Shown piece after piece: positions 38,321 to 50,557 of a stretch of 64,000 nucleotides of DNA (within the stretch, counting starts at the first letter, position 1; the number at the start of each line of letters is the position of its first letter). A program made the position numbers and the translations under genes. This DNA comes from Parus major (lineage: Eukaryota > Chordata > Aves > Passeriformes > Paridae), in assembly GCF_001522545.3 (NCBI RefSeq), contig NC_031770.1:29515365-29579364 (forward strand). The letters run 5' to 3'. The notes under the pieces are model-generated. The model was not told the DNA's origin. It saw nothing but the letters and a program-made list of their open reading frames with translations, and made no database searches.

Positions 38321-40811
38321 CTACCAGATGGAGACTGACAAACAGAGGCAGAGGTGAACTTGAAAGATTTTTTTTATTATTACTTTAAGCAATTGAAATT
38401 TCCAATTAGCTTGCGATAGCTTCTGGCGCAAGGAAATATAAATTCTGAATTGCTTATGGGTTAGCAGATACAAAGAAACATTTTTCACTGAAGAAAGGTC
38501 ACACCCCTTTTCAACATCATGGAGAATTTTCTGGAAGCTCGGTTTTATTAAAGCAAAGAAAGGAAGAAATTGAATAAATGTCTAATCATCTTCAGAGTAT
38601 CCAATATTTGAAGTGAAAGTTGTTTTCTTTCACACAAAAAGACAAGCAGGCACTTTAACTATACACTCACAAGGACATCTGCTGTCTTGCTTTTAAAAGA
38701 CCATCTCAAACTGCAAAGCTAGATGATTAAACAAAAAAATGAGAAAGATGAAACCAGACAAGGTTTAACTTGGTCCCTTAAACCAAATGTTCCTGCCATG
38801 CATATAACTTCAAAAATTGTCCAAAGGAAAACTCTCATACAAATGCCTGCTTCCTCAGCTGTAGGGTTTTCCTCAGAGCCCTCTAGAAAGCAACATAATT
38901 TCTTTTGCTCTGCTTTGCGCAGACAACATTAGAGCTTCACTCTGGCAGTGCTGCTATCCATAGGAGATTTCACAAACAAAATCAAACATATTTTTTTATG
39001 TTTTTGCCCCTTGCTGGCACTATCAAGCCAAACTCTGTCCCCAAACTCCCTCACCCTCTGAGTTTGAATAGTGTGCAAACACAGGCAAGTCAGGGAAAGG
39101 GAAGAGGACCAAGACATTGGATTTAATCCTGCAGCACAGCAGATGCCTCAGGAGCGCAGATGCTTGAACACAAGCCCTGAATGACCACATTTGATAGCAA
39201 GGGGCTGTGGGGGTTACTAAATCACATTTAAGAAAATATTATCTGCAGAAGCTTTTCCAATGGTCCAGGCACCCAAGAAGCAATGACACAAAATCCTGCT
39301 GAGGCAGAAGTCTACATGTGATTCTCGCCTGGGTCACAGTATGGCATGCCACAGATCCAAAGCACTCATGGCAGCACCTTGACATACATTACAAGGTTCT
39401 GTTTCCTTTCTCAGCCCTTCTCCTTGGTGGGCACAACAATCAGTGATGGATTTATTTTGGGATCAAATGGATTAATTTTAACACTTTTGGTTTTTCTGGT
39501 GCATATCAGGGAATAAAATCTGCAATATTGCTGTACATGATATCATTAAATTGTGTAACTGTGTAAATACAGTTACAGCTCTTGGGAAAAGAAAGGCACC
39601 ACACAAGAAGGAAGGTATTAATACATTACTTAAAGCAATAGGACTAACTTAGACACTAATGCTGGGTGGGAACTGTGCAAACAATTTCCATGATCTGCAC
39701 CACAGTAAGGTTTGTCTATATCTCATAACCCTAGGGAAATTTCTTTAAACAAGCATAAAATCCTCGTGGTAAAACTGCTAACCTCTGATACTTGGGAGTT
39801 CCAAGGTAATACCTCACTTCCACCCAAAGCCTCATGCAGAGCCCTTACCTAAAGACACATCAGGAAAAGAAGTTCTGCCACCAGAGAGAAAATGGGTAAT
39901 GCTGGAAGAGGGTCTCAAACATAGGTTAAAGCAGGGGGAAATGAGAAAGATCTGACCTCAATGTATCCTTGCAACTGATGGTACTCTGGAGCAGCAACCC
40001 AGTCTGATCTCTGCATTTCCACACCCACACATGAAGCTCAGCACATACAATCTCTGTGACTGGGCAAAATTATTGAGTGAAGTACAGCTGTGGTGCCAGA
40101 TATCTCCAAGATTTAATCAGGCTGATTCCATCTCTAGTAGCTAGAGGCAGTCACAAGGTTACTACCTGAGGTCATCTGGTATTCCTGCTGGGTTAGTCTG
40201 CCACCAGAGAGATCTTCAGGTCTCTCACATCACAGGCTGGAAACCAATATTGTTTCTAGGGGTCCCCAGGATATACTTTACCTGGTGATCTGGGAGAACA
40301 AAGAAGCAGGTGTCACCATTGCAACACCTAACATAGTAAAGAGAGGATAATACAGATAATAAAGTGAATTCTAGGAGACAAGTGATTCAAACAAAGGTGA
40401 ATGACAATGGAAGTTATTAGGTAAACAAAGAAAATAATTCCAAACTAGGAGAAAGGTATATTGAGAGAGCATAGGGAACTACAAAACCCTGAGGCTTCAT
40501 GGACAGTATCAATTATGGCATACAAGCCATCTGGCCCTTTACCTGGCACAAGAAACATTAGAATTTAATGTGATCTTGGTAGTGCAAAAGACCTCCAAAG
40601 GCCCATGTATGGTTTTTCTGGAAGACTTCATAGTAATACAGCCTAATTTATAGGTCTTATGCCTCCCTCCAGGACTGAACAGAATCCAATGCACTCCTGG
40701 AGCACAGCTTCTGACTTAAGTTTCCTTCAAAGAAACAGACACCAAAGCTGCTCAAACTAAATAAGTCTCAGCAAGCAGCACAATCAGGGATTGATTCACA
40801 ATTCACTACTG

Positions 40812-40835
40812 GTGCCATATGATGTGCCATATGAT
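40812..40835. repeat. 12-bp tandem duplication
   Basis: GTGCCATATGAT is repeated twice exactly in intron 3. Confidence 0.9.
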
Positions 40836-42381
40836 GCCAACACAGATAGAGACTGGCTTAAAACTAATTCAGGTGTCAGACTCCTCAAAACTAGAGACCA
40901 GTTCTAAGCTGAAATAAAAACTTTCAAAGATTTCAGATTTTGAGTGGAGATCTGAGCAACAGTCACATTCGTGTTGATGCAAGATGCTGCAGCCAGCCTT
41001 GATGCAGTCCAGTGCATATAGGAGCAAATGGTGCGGCTACTGTTCACATAACTCTTGTCAGAAACTAGTACCTCTGGAAGGTTTTTTTAATTAAAAAGGA
41101 TTTAGTGCTAATAAACAATAAAATATCAGAACCCCCAGAGGAGGTGTAAGCGCAAGATGAATTGTGCAGCTCCACAGTTTCTAAATCCACATGGTGTTAC
41201 TGGCAGCTGGCCCTCAATTATGAGACAGTAACAAGAAAAAAAAGCACACAGCCAGTGACAGAGAGGCAGGGTGCCCATTGTCCCTTAAAGGAGCCCCTAC
41301 TGCTCCCCTCTGAGCTTCTGCACTGATTGTACTTTGAGACAGCTATGGCCCCAGAACCTGTCATAATCTCTCCAACTACAATGTGGATAGCAAGGTGTGC
41401 AAAATTTACCTGGTGTAACTTCAGTGCTATCATAACCTGAGTGGGCTTCACTTACAGAGGCAAAAGCTTCAACTCTGCCAGCCAGAAGTATAGAAAACTT
41501 GCCATCAACAAGCTCTGGCTGTGGGCCAAGATCCGTACTGGCAATTTGCAGAACAAATTCATTTAACAATAAGCTCCCTCCTGCTACTTCAGTATCTCCC
41601 CACAAAGACCTGCCCTCAGTGAGAATTGCATAAGAACAAATAAAAGCCAAGCACAGCTCTAGTGAAATAGCTTGCACAGATTTGAGAAACTTCTGTAGTT
41701 TGCTCTTTCAAAGATGTATAAGCAGGCCAAAAAACACCTTTGCCTTGGTTTGGTTTTTTTTGGGACGGTAGGGAAGTAAGGCAAGCAAAAGTTAAGCATG
41801 TGCTTGTTTTGATAGTCTATACATTTCACTTCATATTTTCAAAGCATTTCAAAATAACACTTGAAAACCAAGAAATCTTCCCAAAGAGAAAATTTAAGAA
41901 TTTCCCTACAGAGCCCTGAACATAATACTTTGACCCAAATTAGATTCTCTTTCACATTACATTTGCCTCAATGATCCTGCTTCCTGCTGTCAAGAAGCAA
42001 GAAAGTGCTCCCTCACTACATGCACAAAGCTATTTTATGTGGCTCTCAAGGGATACAGATGACTTTATGAACTCCTGCCATGTAGTTGTAGCCCAGCAGC
42101 GTCTGGGCTCCTCATTTGCTAGGATACCAACCCCTGTGCTGTGAGACACATCAGCTGCCTATTTCTCATTCCAGTGAAATAATTTAACCTGCATTGAAAC
42201 AGAGGCTACCCTAAACCTCAGCTACTTTGGTTTTGGTGGGATATTGATTATCCAGATACCCATAATATTCTTATTTCACAATTTTCTTATAAGAAAATAA
42301 CAATAACCAATATACTTGAAGCAGATGAATGCTAATACAGCTGCAATCACATCAAGCAGGAAACTGATCTTCATGAGAGAA

Positions 42382-42473
42382 TAAAAAAAAAACCCAAACG
42401 AAATCCAACCAAACAACAACAACAACAACAAAAAAAACCCCAAAAAACCCCAACACCAAAAAACCAACCAACC
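42382..42473. repeat. A/C-only low-complexity tract
   Basis: About 92 bases are nearly free of G and T on the plus strand. They include (CAA)n at about 42412-42430 and several CCCC runs. The minus strand, which is the GLP1R transcript sense, is therefore G/T-rich with spaced G runs. Confidence 0.95.
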
Positions 42474-43789
42474 AGAAAGAAAACCCCACATCTCAGTTGG
42501 GTGAAATTTCCAATCCAAGTTTTCTGCATAACTACAGATGGAAAAATTAGTGAATACTCACTATCTCAGTGCAACCTATAATAAAAAAATTCCTTTAAAA
42601 AATCAGGTTTAGTTTACTTGCCTGACACAAAAAAAGTCTGTAGCAGTGTAGACATACATGGTTTCAAGCATAAAATCTTGGTCTAATGTTGTGATCTTTC
42701 TTCTGTTCAATTATCGTGAACATATTCCCAACCCTCAGGGTCCATCCTTGTACACAACATACCGATACTGACTCTTTCAGGAATGTTGACACACCGGCTA
42801 GGTAACACAACATAAAGAAGTCTCAGCCTCAGCATTTCTAAAGAGATATGACAGGAGTGGGACAATATTGATTGTCTCTGCTTTATTTTATAGGCTACCT
42901 TTGCAGGCAGCATTTTCAAAAAGGGCTGAAGATAAATGTTGCAATCGCAAGGGAAGTCATCTTGTAAGGAAAAATCTTGCAAAGGCACATATTCCTTAGC
43001 ACAAAAGATCTGTAAGCCCATTCTGCATGGATTTGTCTGACAAAAGGCTGGTCTTGGGTCTCTGCATGCACACAAGTCTGAATAGGCACACTAGCACTGA
43101 ACACCAGATTAACTCTTAAGTTCCTCAGTGAACAGATCCCCATCTCCCTAAAGTTGCTCTTGTACCCTGAGATAAATGAGCAATCCAAAGAACTGGAGAA
43201 GCACTACTGCTGAGCCATGTCCAAAATGCAGACAGGCATTCAGAAGCCACCACATTAATTGAACAAGAAGAATGTCACACCTCAGTGAACAACTCTTTAA
43301 CATCACGCAGGGACAAGAACTGACTGACATCATCTGCAGTTGGACTAGTGACACAGCACATACCTGCTGAGCACATAAAAAGTTCTTCATACCATTTCCA
43401 GCTTGCCACTCTTCTAGGCAACCTGCTGGGCCACATATGCTGTTCAGGTTTGCAAAAGAGAAGGCTTAAGACTGACAGCCACTAGGATAAGAGTGGTACA
43501 CAAACAGCAAAAGCTATTAAAGCATAGTTTGCAAAACCTGCAATTCCCCAAGGAACGCTCCTGCTTTCTAAACATTTACCATACAAATTTGTCTCCCAAA
43601 CGCATAATCTGGCTGGACACCAACAGAAATTTGTAACACCTGACAATAATTGGTTATCAAGATTTATCTTATAAAAAAGAAATAAACAGAAGAGAATCAC
43701 AAAACAGTCAGCATTGGATTTAGATTCTGGGTATTTCCTAATACAGCAAGTAACTAGGGAAACTTGCTCAGGCTCATGTCTAGTCAGGC

Positions 43790-45160
43790 TATGATCATCT
43801 TCAGTGACAGAGACTCCACAACCTCTCTGTGTTACCCATGCTAGGTATTTGACCAACCTCACTGTGAAATAATTACATTTAAAGGAAATTTTCTCTATTT
43901 CAATATGTGAGCATACACATTGATAAGATTTCCCCTGAGGCCTTCTCTTCTCCAGGCTGAAGAATACCAGTTTTCTCAGTCTCACCTCATAAGAGAGACA
44001 CTCCCACTCCTCAGTAAACTTCACAGTCATTTTCTAGACCAGCTGAACCAAGTCCATGTCTCTCATACAGGGGAGCCCAGAACTGGACAAAGCACACCAC
44101 GTATGTCACCCCCCAGAGCAGAGGGGAAGGATCATCCTTCTGAGCTGCCACTAATGCTTTCCTAATACAACCCAGGAAGCTTTTGATGTCCTTTGCCTCA
44201 TGGGCACATTGCTGTTCACACTGAGTTTGGTGTCCATCAGTACCTCCAAGACCTTTTCTGCAAAGTTGCTTTCCAGCCAGTCAGCACTGATACACACAAC
44301 TATTCCTTCCCAGGGGTAGAATTCACAGAATTCCTGTCAGTCCATTTTTTCAGCCTTCTGTCTAATCCACACTTCATCAATTTGCTATCAGTGTTATAGG
44401 AGCCTGTGTCAAAAGCCTTACAAAAGTCAAGATAAACACCTCCATTGCTCTTCCATTAGCCACCAGGCTAGTCCTCTTACCAGGTTCATCATGCATAATT
44501 TTACCTTCATAAATCCATGCTGACTACTCCTAATCACCTTCTTGTCCTTTAAGTGCTTGGAAACCATTCCCAGGATTATTTGTTTTGTTACTTGCCTGGA
44601 GACTGACCGGCCAATCATCAGTAATTCCCCAGATTTGCGTCCTTGCTCTTCTTGAAGATAGTGGTGACAATTGCAGGAATCTCCCTCAAGTACCATGACC
44701 TTTCAAAGATACTCAAAAGTGACCTCACATTGGTATTAGCCAGCTCAATCAGCACTTGTCAGTACATCCTACCAATTGCTGTGGACTTGGGTATACTACA
44801 TGAAAATGTTCCATATTCTGATCCTCATCCAGGTTAGAGTAAGTCTTCATTCATCCCAACTTTACCACTGATCACAGTGGCCTCAGATTGCTTAAGCTGA
44901 GTTTTACCAGTAAAGGCCATGGTGAAGGCAGTGAGTGCTTCAGTCATTTGCCCATCCTTCGCCAAAGATTCTCCTGCTGCACTCTGCAGTGGGTCCAAAT
45001 TTTTTTCTCATATCTGTTTAGAAGCCTTTTTTGTTGCTCTTCATCTCGCTTAATTTTGGGTGGGCTATGGCTTTCCTTTAATGACCAGTATATGCTTCCT
45101 GCTTCCAGCTCTACATTTTTATACAGAAGTGGTTAAGTCATGAAGAAACACAGACTCAAT
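43790..45160 (-). pseudogene. CR1 LINE fragment, reverse transcriptase to 3' end, broken
   Basis: This long minus-strand CR1 copy includes an RT-domain frame at 44427-44696 with KHLKDKKVIRSSQHGFMKVK, a typical CR1 motif region. The plus strand reads CATGCTGACTACTCCTAATC and GAGCCCAGAACTGGACAAAG, hallmarks of reversed CR1. About 44290-44340 an internal part of the RT domain appears deleted. The frames are broken. The right boundary is uncertain and may reach the LTR at 45353. Confidence 0.88.
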
Positions 45161-45352
45161 GCTTCCTCTATTTGAGCGCCTCATCATAAGCAACACTTGG
45201 TTTCAAGTGACTCAATTCAGTTCCCAGGGATTTCTGGGGGTATACCCCAGGAAGCTTTCTACAAACTTGAAAACCTGACTCCTAGTCAAGGGAGCAGCAG
45301 TCTTAAATATTTGAGTATGCTTGGCTGAAGTACTTCATACTTGATGATGACC

Positions 45353-45934
45353 TGTTGGGATTATCGAGACACAGATGCCTGAGAGACATTGTAAAAGGTG
45401 TTTTATTTCATAATCAGTCTCATGGAAGGGTGAGACATTAAAGATGTTTCATTCAACACCATCACATCAGAAGCTGTATTAATTCTAGTTACAATGCCTT
45501 TTATAAATTTCTTAGCCAATCAACTACTTCCACAAAGCTCACTAATAACTTTTTACACCAATCATTGACTATTTTGCATTACTTGACTCTGTCGCAATGC
45601 GTCTCTTCTTATTCAATCATATAATGCAACACAAACCTACATTGATACATCTTAAGCTTCCTACTAACTCTATAGCAGGTTCTATTGTTAAACTTTAAAA
45701 TTTTTCACTATATTGCTCAACATATTTTTTGCTTACATAAAGCATATTTCTACTTGCATAAAACATATTTCTGTTTAAACCATAAACCCACATTCTTGCT
45801 TCATGTCTGTGTAACTTTATTGTTCCAAATATTCAAGCCTTTTCCAAGGTCTTAGGTCAAACTTTGTATCCATATCTATCTCTATCTCTGTACACACAAG
45901 GCTCTGGGAGCTTTCTGCGACTCCTTTTCCCACA
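45353..45934 (-). mobile_element. Solo LTR (family E)
   Basis: This 582-bp element runs from TGTTGGGATTATC to CCTTTTCCCACA, with an exact ATGACC duplication at 45347-45352 and 45935-45940. A TTTTATTTCATAA segment near 45403 is the reverse of a polyadenylation signal. The 6-bp duplication suggests a beta/alpha-type (ERVK-like) element, by inference. It is in GLP1R sense orientation in intron 3. Confidence 0.92.
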
Positions 45935-46977
45935 ATGACCTTCCCTGAATATGTTTTGGTACTTCCCAAACAGTGTCTCATCTTTTCCTCCTCTCCATTT
46001 CCAGTGGGTGATGAGATGGAAGCCCTGCAGTGCTAGAACCTATTTCAAGTTCCAAGTAGGGGGCTAAGCATGAACAAGTAATAAACATGCTTTAGTGACC
46101 ACTCTAAATCACAGGGTGTTCAATTTTCTACTGCTCTAGATCTTCTATTATAAAGACATTACCTCTTCATCACAGCAGCTCATTAACATTCACTTTGAAC
46201 ATGACTCCACAAGATGTCATGGAATTCTATCAGGTCACAGTAATTTAGGCTCCTAAAGTGCATACCTGGCACTGATACAAACTTCTTATTTTATATTGGA
46301 CAGTGAAAGTCTTCCTTGTTCCATTTTTATTCCTCACCGGTAAAAGAGTTTGAGGTATATGCACAATTTGCTCAACAAGGGTTCCAAAGGTTTAAAGATT
46401 TTCTGAAGTGTTTCGCAATTCTCCCTAGCAAGGCATTTACAGAATGAGGCACTTCTCACTGAAACAAAGACCATTTTCATGATAATTAATTTTTTAAAAA
46501 ACTTATTTCCAAAAGTATGAAAGATATTGCACATTCAAGTAATTTAATTATCTGCAGTATTGCATGAAACCATGGCTTTTTCCAGCAGTGGTTTCAAGAG
46601 CAGTTGGAAGTCCATGGTCCTAAAGACTGAAACCAAACAGGTTTAGAGGAAAGAAGTTGAAGTCTGTGAAGTTTCAGGTATCCAGCTGGAAAAGCATCAT
46701 TGGAAAAAAATCTGCAGTATCCAATAATTTTTTGTCAAATATGAGGTAAATATTAATTTCATACATTTGAAAAAGCTTGTTTATCCATTCCAAAAGCATA
46801 ACATCTTTAATAACTTGAGAAAGATTAGCAAACAGCATTTTAACTTTTGAAGTTACTTAGGAAAGCAGGCAAAGTTGAAGAGGTAACCAAAGGTGTCCTC
46901 TGCAAGGAGAGCCTGGAGCTGTTGCATGACTGGTTCCAAAGATCCACCGCAGAGCACAGCTGAGCCCCTCAGCCATG

Positions 46978-47075
46978 AATCACAGAATCAACTAGGTTGG
47001 AAAAGACCTTTGAGATCATTGAGTCCAACCTATGACCTAACACCACCTTACCAACTAGGCCATTGCACCTCAGGG
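46978..47075 (-). repeat. CR1 LINE 3' end, short
   Basis: AATCACAGAATCAACTAGG, then GTTGGAAAAGACCTTTGAGA and TCATTGAGTCCAACC are the reversed CR1 terminus. Confidence 0.9.
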
Positions 47076-48215
47076 AAAACATATGCAAGAAAGAACCAAA
47101 AACTGCCTGGCAGTGAGGGGTGAGAAAAGGAGTGTGAGAAACAGCCCTGTGCAGAGCACTAAGGTCAGAGAAGATGGAGATGGGGAGATGCTGCAGGCAC
47201 TAGGGCAGAGACTTCTTCACAGGGCTTCCATGGTGGATGAGGTAAACTGACTGATGGGCTGCCAAACACACCCCTGGCTACTTTCGCTCCTCAACAGGAT
47301 GGGGGAAAAAACAAAATGTAATATCTTGTTGGTCAAGATAAACAAGTAACCAGGAAAAGTAATGGGAAAAACTGTGACTGGATGTTGCCACAGAGGGGAA
47401 CAACTCCAAGGAATCTTTGTGGTTGTAAAGTGGTGAAGGGCCAAGGGGTGTGGTAATGTTGTGTGTGTAAATTTTTAACCTCCCTCAGTGTTGTGGTGAC
47501 ATTTTTATTTAAGTGTGGGAATTTACACATACACACACCACCAACCCTTCAAGATAATGACAGTTTAATAACTAAAGCAAAATAAGGAAATTATTCACTG
47601 CCTCCCATTAGCAGGCAGACATCCAGCCACTTCTTGGAAAGCAGGGCCTCAGCATGTATAACTATTACATGGGAAGACAAGCACCATCATGAATGCCTTT
47701 ACTGACTTTTCCCACTTCTTCCCCATTTCCCTGAGCTTTACTGCCAACCACATCACAGAGCAGGAATACCCTTTTAGTCAGATCAGATCAGCTGTCCCAA
47801 TTATGTCACCTCCCAAACTTATGCAGATCCCCAGGCTTGCTGGCCTCAGGCACGGCTTTGAGTGAATGCTTTCATGCTGAGAAAGGGCTGTTGTGAAGAA
47901 AGTCACCTCCAGCCCAGCCAGACCCGAAATCATCTCCACCCCTTATTTCATGCTACTTGTATTATGCCCAGGTCCCACACTACGCAATACATTTAAGTAA
48001 TCTGACTATCCCATCTCTTCTCCTTGTCATTCCTGATATCTCTCCATACCAACATAACATATTCTTCATACTTACACCATACACTTTGCACCCATCAATC
48101 ATAATTATATATCCTCATTAAATAATATCCTCGATCCTTTAACAGAGACCAAAGTCAATTCTCCGCATCTGTGGGAACTGAATTAGCTGGGATCTATCAC
48201 CTTAGACCAGGCTCC

Positions 48216-48450
48216 TGTCATGGAGGAAATAAATCTGAGGCCATGGGAGGCGGGCTGCTGGGGGGATGCTAAGGGGATGCTATACATTGTGAAGTTAACC
48301 ACATCCCCAGGTCTTTAGAAGCAGCCCCTCAGACAATGTGGTCACTGTGAACATTAAACATTTGGGCACTCCATCGTACCCATTCGATTTATTCCACCAC
48401 GCTCGAGCCAACCAAACTGGGGAGAGGGGTCCCAGAACCCCACCGTGACA
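48216..48450 (+). mobile_element. LTR-like element, boundaries uncertain
   Basis: This element is bracketed by TGTCA and TGACA, with an ATTAAACATT signal near 48354 and a U5-like GGGGAGAGGGGTCCCAGAAC at about 48419. No target duplication was found, so the left end may lie further out. Confidence 0.6.
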
Positions 48451-49126
48451 CACACCACCGGAGCTGGCTAATAAACTGTTTCATTTAGACTTCAAAGCAT
48501 AGAAAGGGCTTCACAAAGAACAAGCTGTACAAATCCTTGGTTTGAAAGACAGAATGCTAGACAAAGTGATCTAGTATACCTTGCCTTCAAGCGTACATGC
48601 ACATAAACGTGTAAAATCTAGGGGTGGCATCCAGTCCTTCATAGAAGAAGTCTTTGCAACCACTGAAAATGCCTTCATCTCACATCATTCTGAAAAATAA
48701 GTTTATTTCAGGAAGCAGCACAAAACACTTTCACTTTAGACTTTTCAGTCTGTATCTTCTACAGGATGATGTACCAGTTACCTTTGTTACTTTTATGTCA
48801 GTTTTCCAACTAAGCCATTATCATTGTTAGATAGCCTTCAGCAAGCACACAGAGCTAAGTTATAGTCACCACTATCTAAGCAGTAAAACCAGATGAGAGC
48901 AAAAAATACCCAAACTAAATGCAGCCTTTAATAAGTCTGTTCTCTCATTTTCATCTTCTTCTGCTAAACAGAGATAAAGAATGTATCATACTAATATCCT
49001 CCCCTACTTTTGTGTTACAAATAACTGACCGCACTCACAGACATTTAAGCCAATCTTGTCCTTGCTAAGACTGGGCAAGGAAAAAAAGATTGGTTTAAAG
49101 CTGTGCCTATAAGGAAAGGCTCTTAC

Positions 49127-49237
49127 CTGCATTAGCCCAGGGAAGATACCAGGGGCAGCTGACATTCACATAGGTACCAGGCAGTCCATCTGGCCAGCAG
49201 GCATAATCGTCAAATGTTCTGTTGCAGAATTTGCCTT
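49127..49237 (-). CDS. GLP1R: GLP1R exon 3: ectodomain core
   Basis: The 111-bp exon joins in phase 1 to exon 2 and encodes [20 protein letters not shown] followed by [17 protein letters not shown]. It carries three of the six ectodomain cysteines (FCN, YAC, VSC) and the CWPDG signature of class B1 receptor hormone-binding domains. Two N-glycosylation sequons, NRT and NVS, match positions known in the human receptor. The acceptor is CTGTACAG and the donor is G|GTAAGA. Both borders are canonical and the length is divisible by three. Conservation to human is high, and the family assignment is secure from this exon alone. Confidence 0.93.
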
Positions 49238-50460
49238 CTGTACAGAGAGAGAAAGGAGTGTCATGCCACTGCCTTGTACTAATTCAGCAAGAAGGAAAAA
49301 AGAACAGAATATAAAAGGAAATACAGACACATGCATTTAAGATCTGATGTGGAATTATATGGCATTTATTGTCATAAAGAATGAGTTTATCTTCGCACAA
49401 GAAACTGTTGTTTCAGGAAGAAACTAAAAAACAGATTAGGGTCTTACACTGAATCAATAGACAAGAAAGGAATGGATTCATATTAATTTATCTATTTTTT
49501 TACACCCTTACTTGTCACGGTTTAAAATAATTTTTGCTATAAATACTAAAGATAATAAATAATTCCTCAGAATGGTTCAAATTCATGCAGTTGGAAAGTC
49601 TACCCTAATATATAGGGCCACCAATGAAATACCCACACAAAACCATAACTTTGCATTACAGTTTAATCAACATGAGAATACTTCAGATTCATTAAACTGT
49701 CATTCTTAGAGGGCAGCATTCAATTGCTCAACAGAATAATGTAGCAGAGGGAGATGAATGTGTCCCTGCCATTGTCATGACCTACTGCTCTCACTCTGAT
49801 ATAATAATGTAGTTAAGACAAGGAATATTAACAGTTTTGAAATAATTCTTCACATGCACAACTTTCAACATCTTCATTGTGTCCCAAAAGCACTTGAAGC
49901 AGAGGAAAGGCAGCATGGTGTCCAATGGGAAGCATTATTGACAAGTCACCACTTGTCCTCTAAACACAACAACACTGGCACGTCACAGATGCTCTCAGCA
50001 TATTACAGCAGCTCAAACACTAAAACAAGCTACATTCTCCTTAAGTCACTATTTTTCCAAAGCCATCTCAGCATTTTACAAGGCTTATAATAATTTATAC
50101 CAGCTTTACAACCTACAGATTCCTAGTTCAATGTGAACAGCATGGTCCCAGACTTCCTAACACTTTGACCCCTAAAGAAGTTCCAGGTCTATTACATTAG
50201 TGGCTGTTTGACATAGTTACAGCTACCACTTGCCACTGCATAACACTCTGGACCTAAGGACAAACATCTTTACAATTCAATTGTCCCATAAAACGCTTCC
50301 CCCAGCAGAGGGAAGAGTCCCACAGAGAACAGACAGGAGCAAATGGGATGAAGAAGCAATGGACCAGAAAGAAGTATTTTCAAGTTCATAATCATTCCCT
50401 TGCTACTGTTATCATGAATTTTAAAAATTAATACAGCCAATCCTTACCAAATGAGCTTAC
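49238..50460 (-). other. GLP1R: GLP1R intron 2
   Basis: This 1.2-kb intron between two in-phase ectodomain exons shows no repeat or other feature. Confidence 0.82.
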
Positions 50461-50557
50461 CTGGAACAATGGGGGGTGTCTCATATAAGTATTTCTGGCA
50501 CTGGAGCTGATATTCCTTCCATTTCTGCACAACCTCAGAGAGGGATCCATCTGAACT
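50461..50557 (-). CDS. GLP1R: GLP1R exon 2: N-terminal alpha-helix of the ectodomain
   Basis: The 97-bp exon reads SSDGSLSEVVQKWKEYQLQC then QKYLYETPPIVP, and ends one base into a codon. It corresponds to the human segment with VQKWREYRRQCQ. This forms the amphipathic N-terminal helix that packs against the peptide hormone, and it supplies the first ectodomain cysteine. The donor is G|GTAAGC at 50460-50459. The acceptor is CAG at 50560-50558 after a short pyrimidine run. A second AG lies 7 nt further in, but using it would shift the frame unless exon 1 ended in a different phase, so the outer one is chosen. The exact start therefore depends on exon 1, which is not seen. Confidence 0.85.

Larger units (their letters stand above)
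24421..49126 (-). other. GLP1R: GLP1R intron 3, the large intron
   Basis: This 24.7-kb intron separates the two ectodomain exons 3 and 4. It holds LTRs at 26451-26902, 32043-33195, 37658-38320, 45353-45934 and 48216-48450, and CR1 fragments at 26128-26990, 43790-45160 and 46978-47075. It also has AT and A/C-rich simple repeats. Stretches such as 27000-32000, 33200-37650 and 38330-43780 show no feature I can name; open frames there (up to about 126 codons) carry no recognisable domain. Confidence 0.8.
2772..50557 (-). other. GLP1R: GLP1R gene body, exons 2-9 (partial gene)
   Basis: This is the visible part of a class B1 GPCR gene transcribed right to left. Eight exons chain in phase to 290 uninterrupted codons. 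The order is hormone-binding ectodomain, TM1, TM2, TM3, TM4, ECL2 and the start of TM5. GLP1R is a plasma-membrane receptor for GLP-1 that couples mainly to Gs and cAMP; this is family knowledge. GLP1R is preferred over GCGR, GIPR and GLP2R because of long matches to the human GLP1R as I remember it, for example [28 protein letters not shown] and [15 protein letters not shown] bird-specific glucagon-like receptor paralogue cannot be fully excluded without alignment. Exon 1 and the exons after TM5's start are not in view. Confidence 0.88.

Noticed and set aside
43482..44030. 182-codon minus open frame, one of the longest in the window
   Set aside because: Its left part overlaps the 3' non-coding end of a CR1 copy and the rest has no recognisable domain; it looks like a chance frame.
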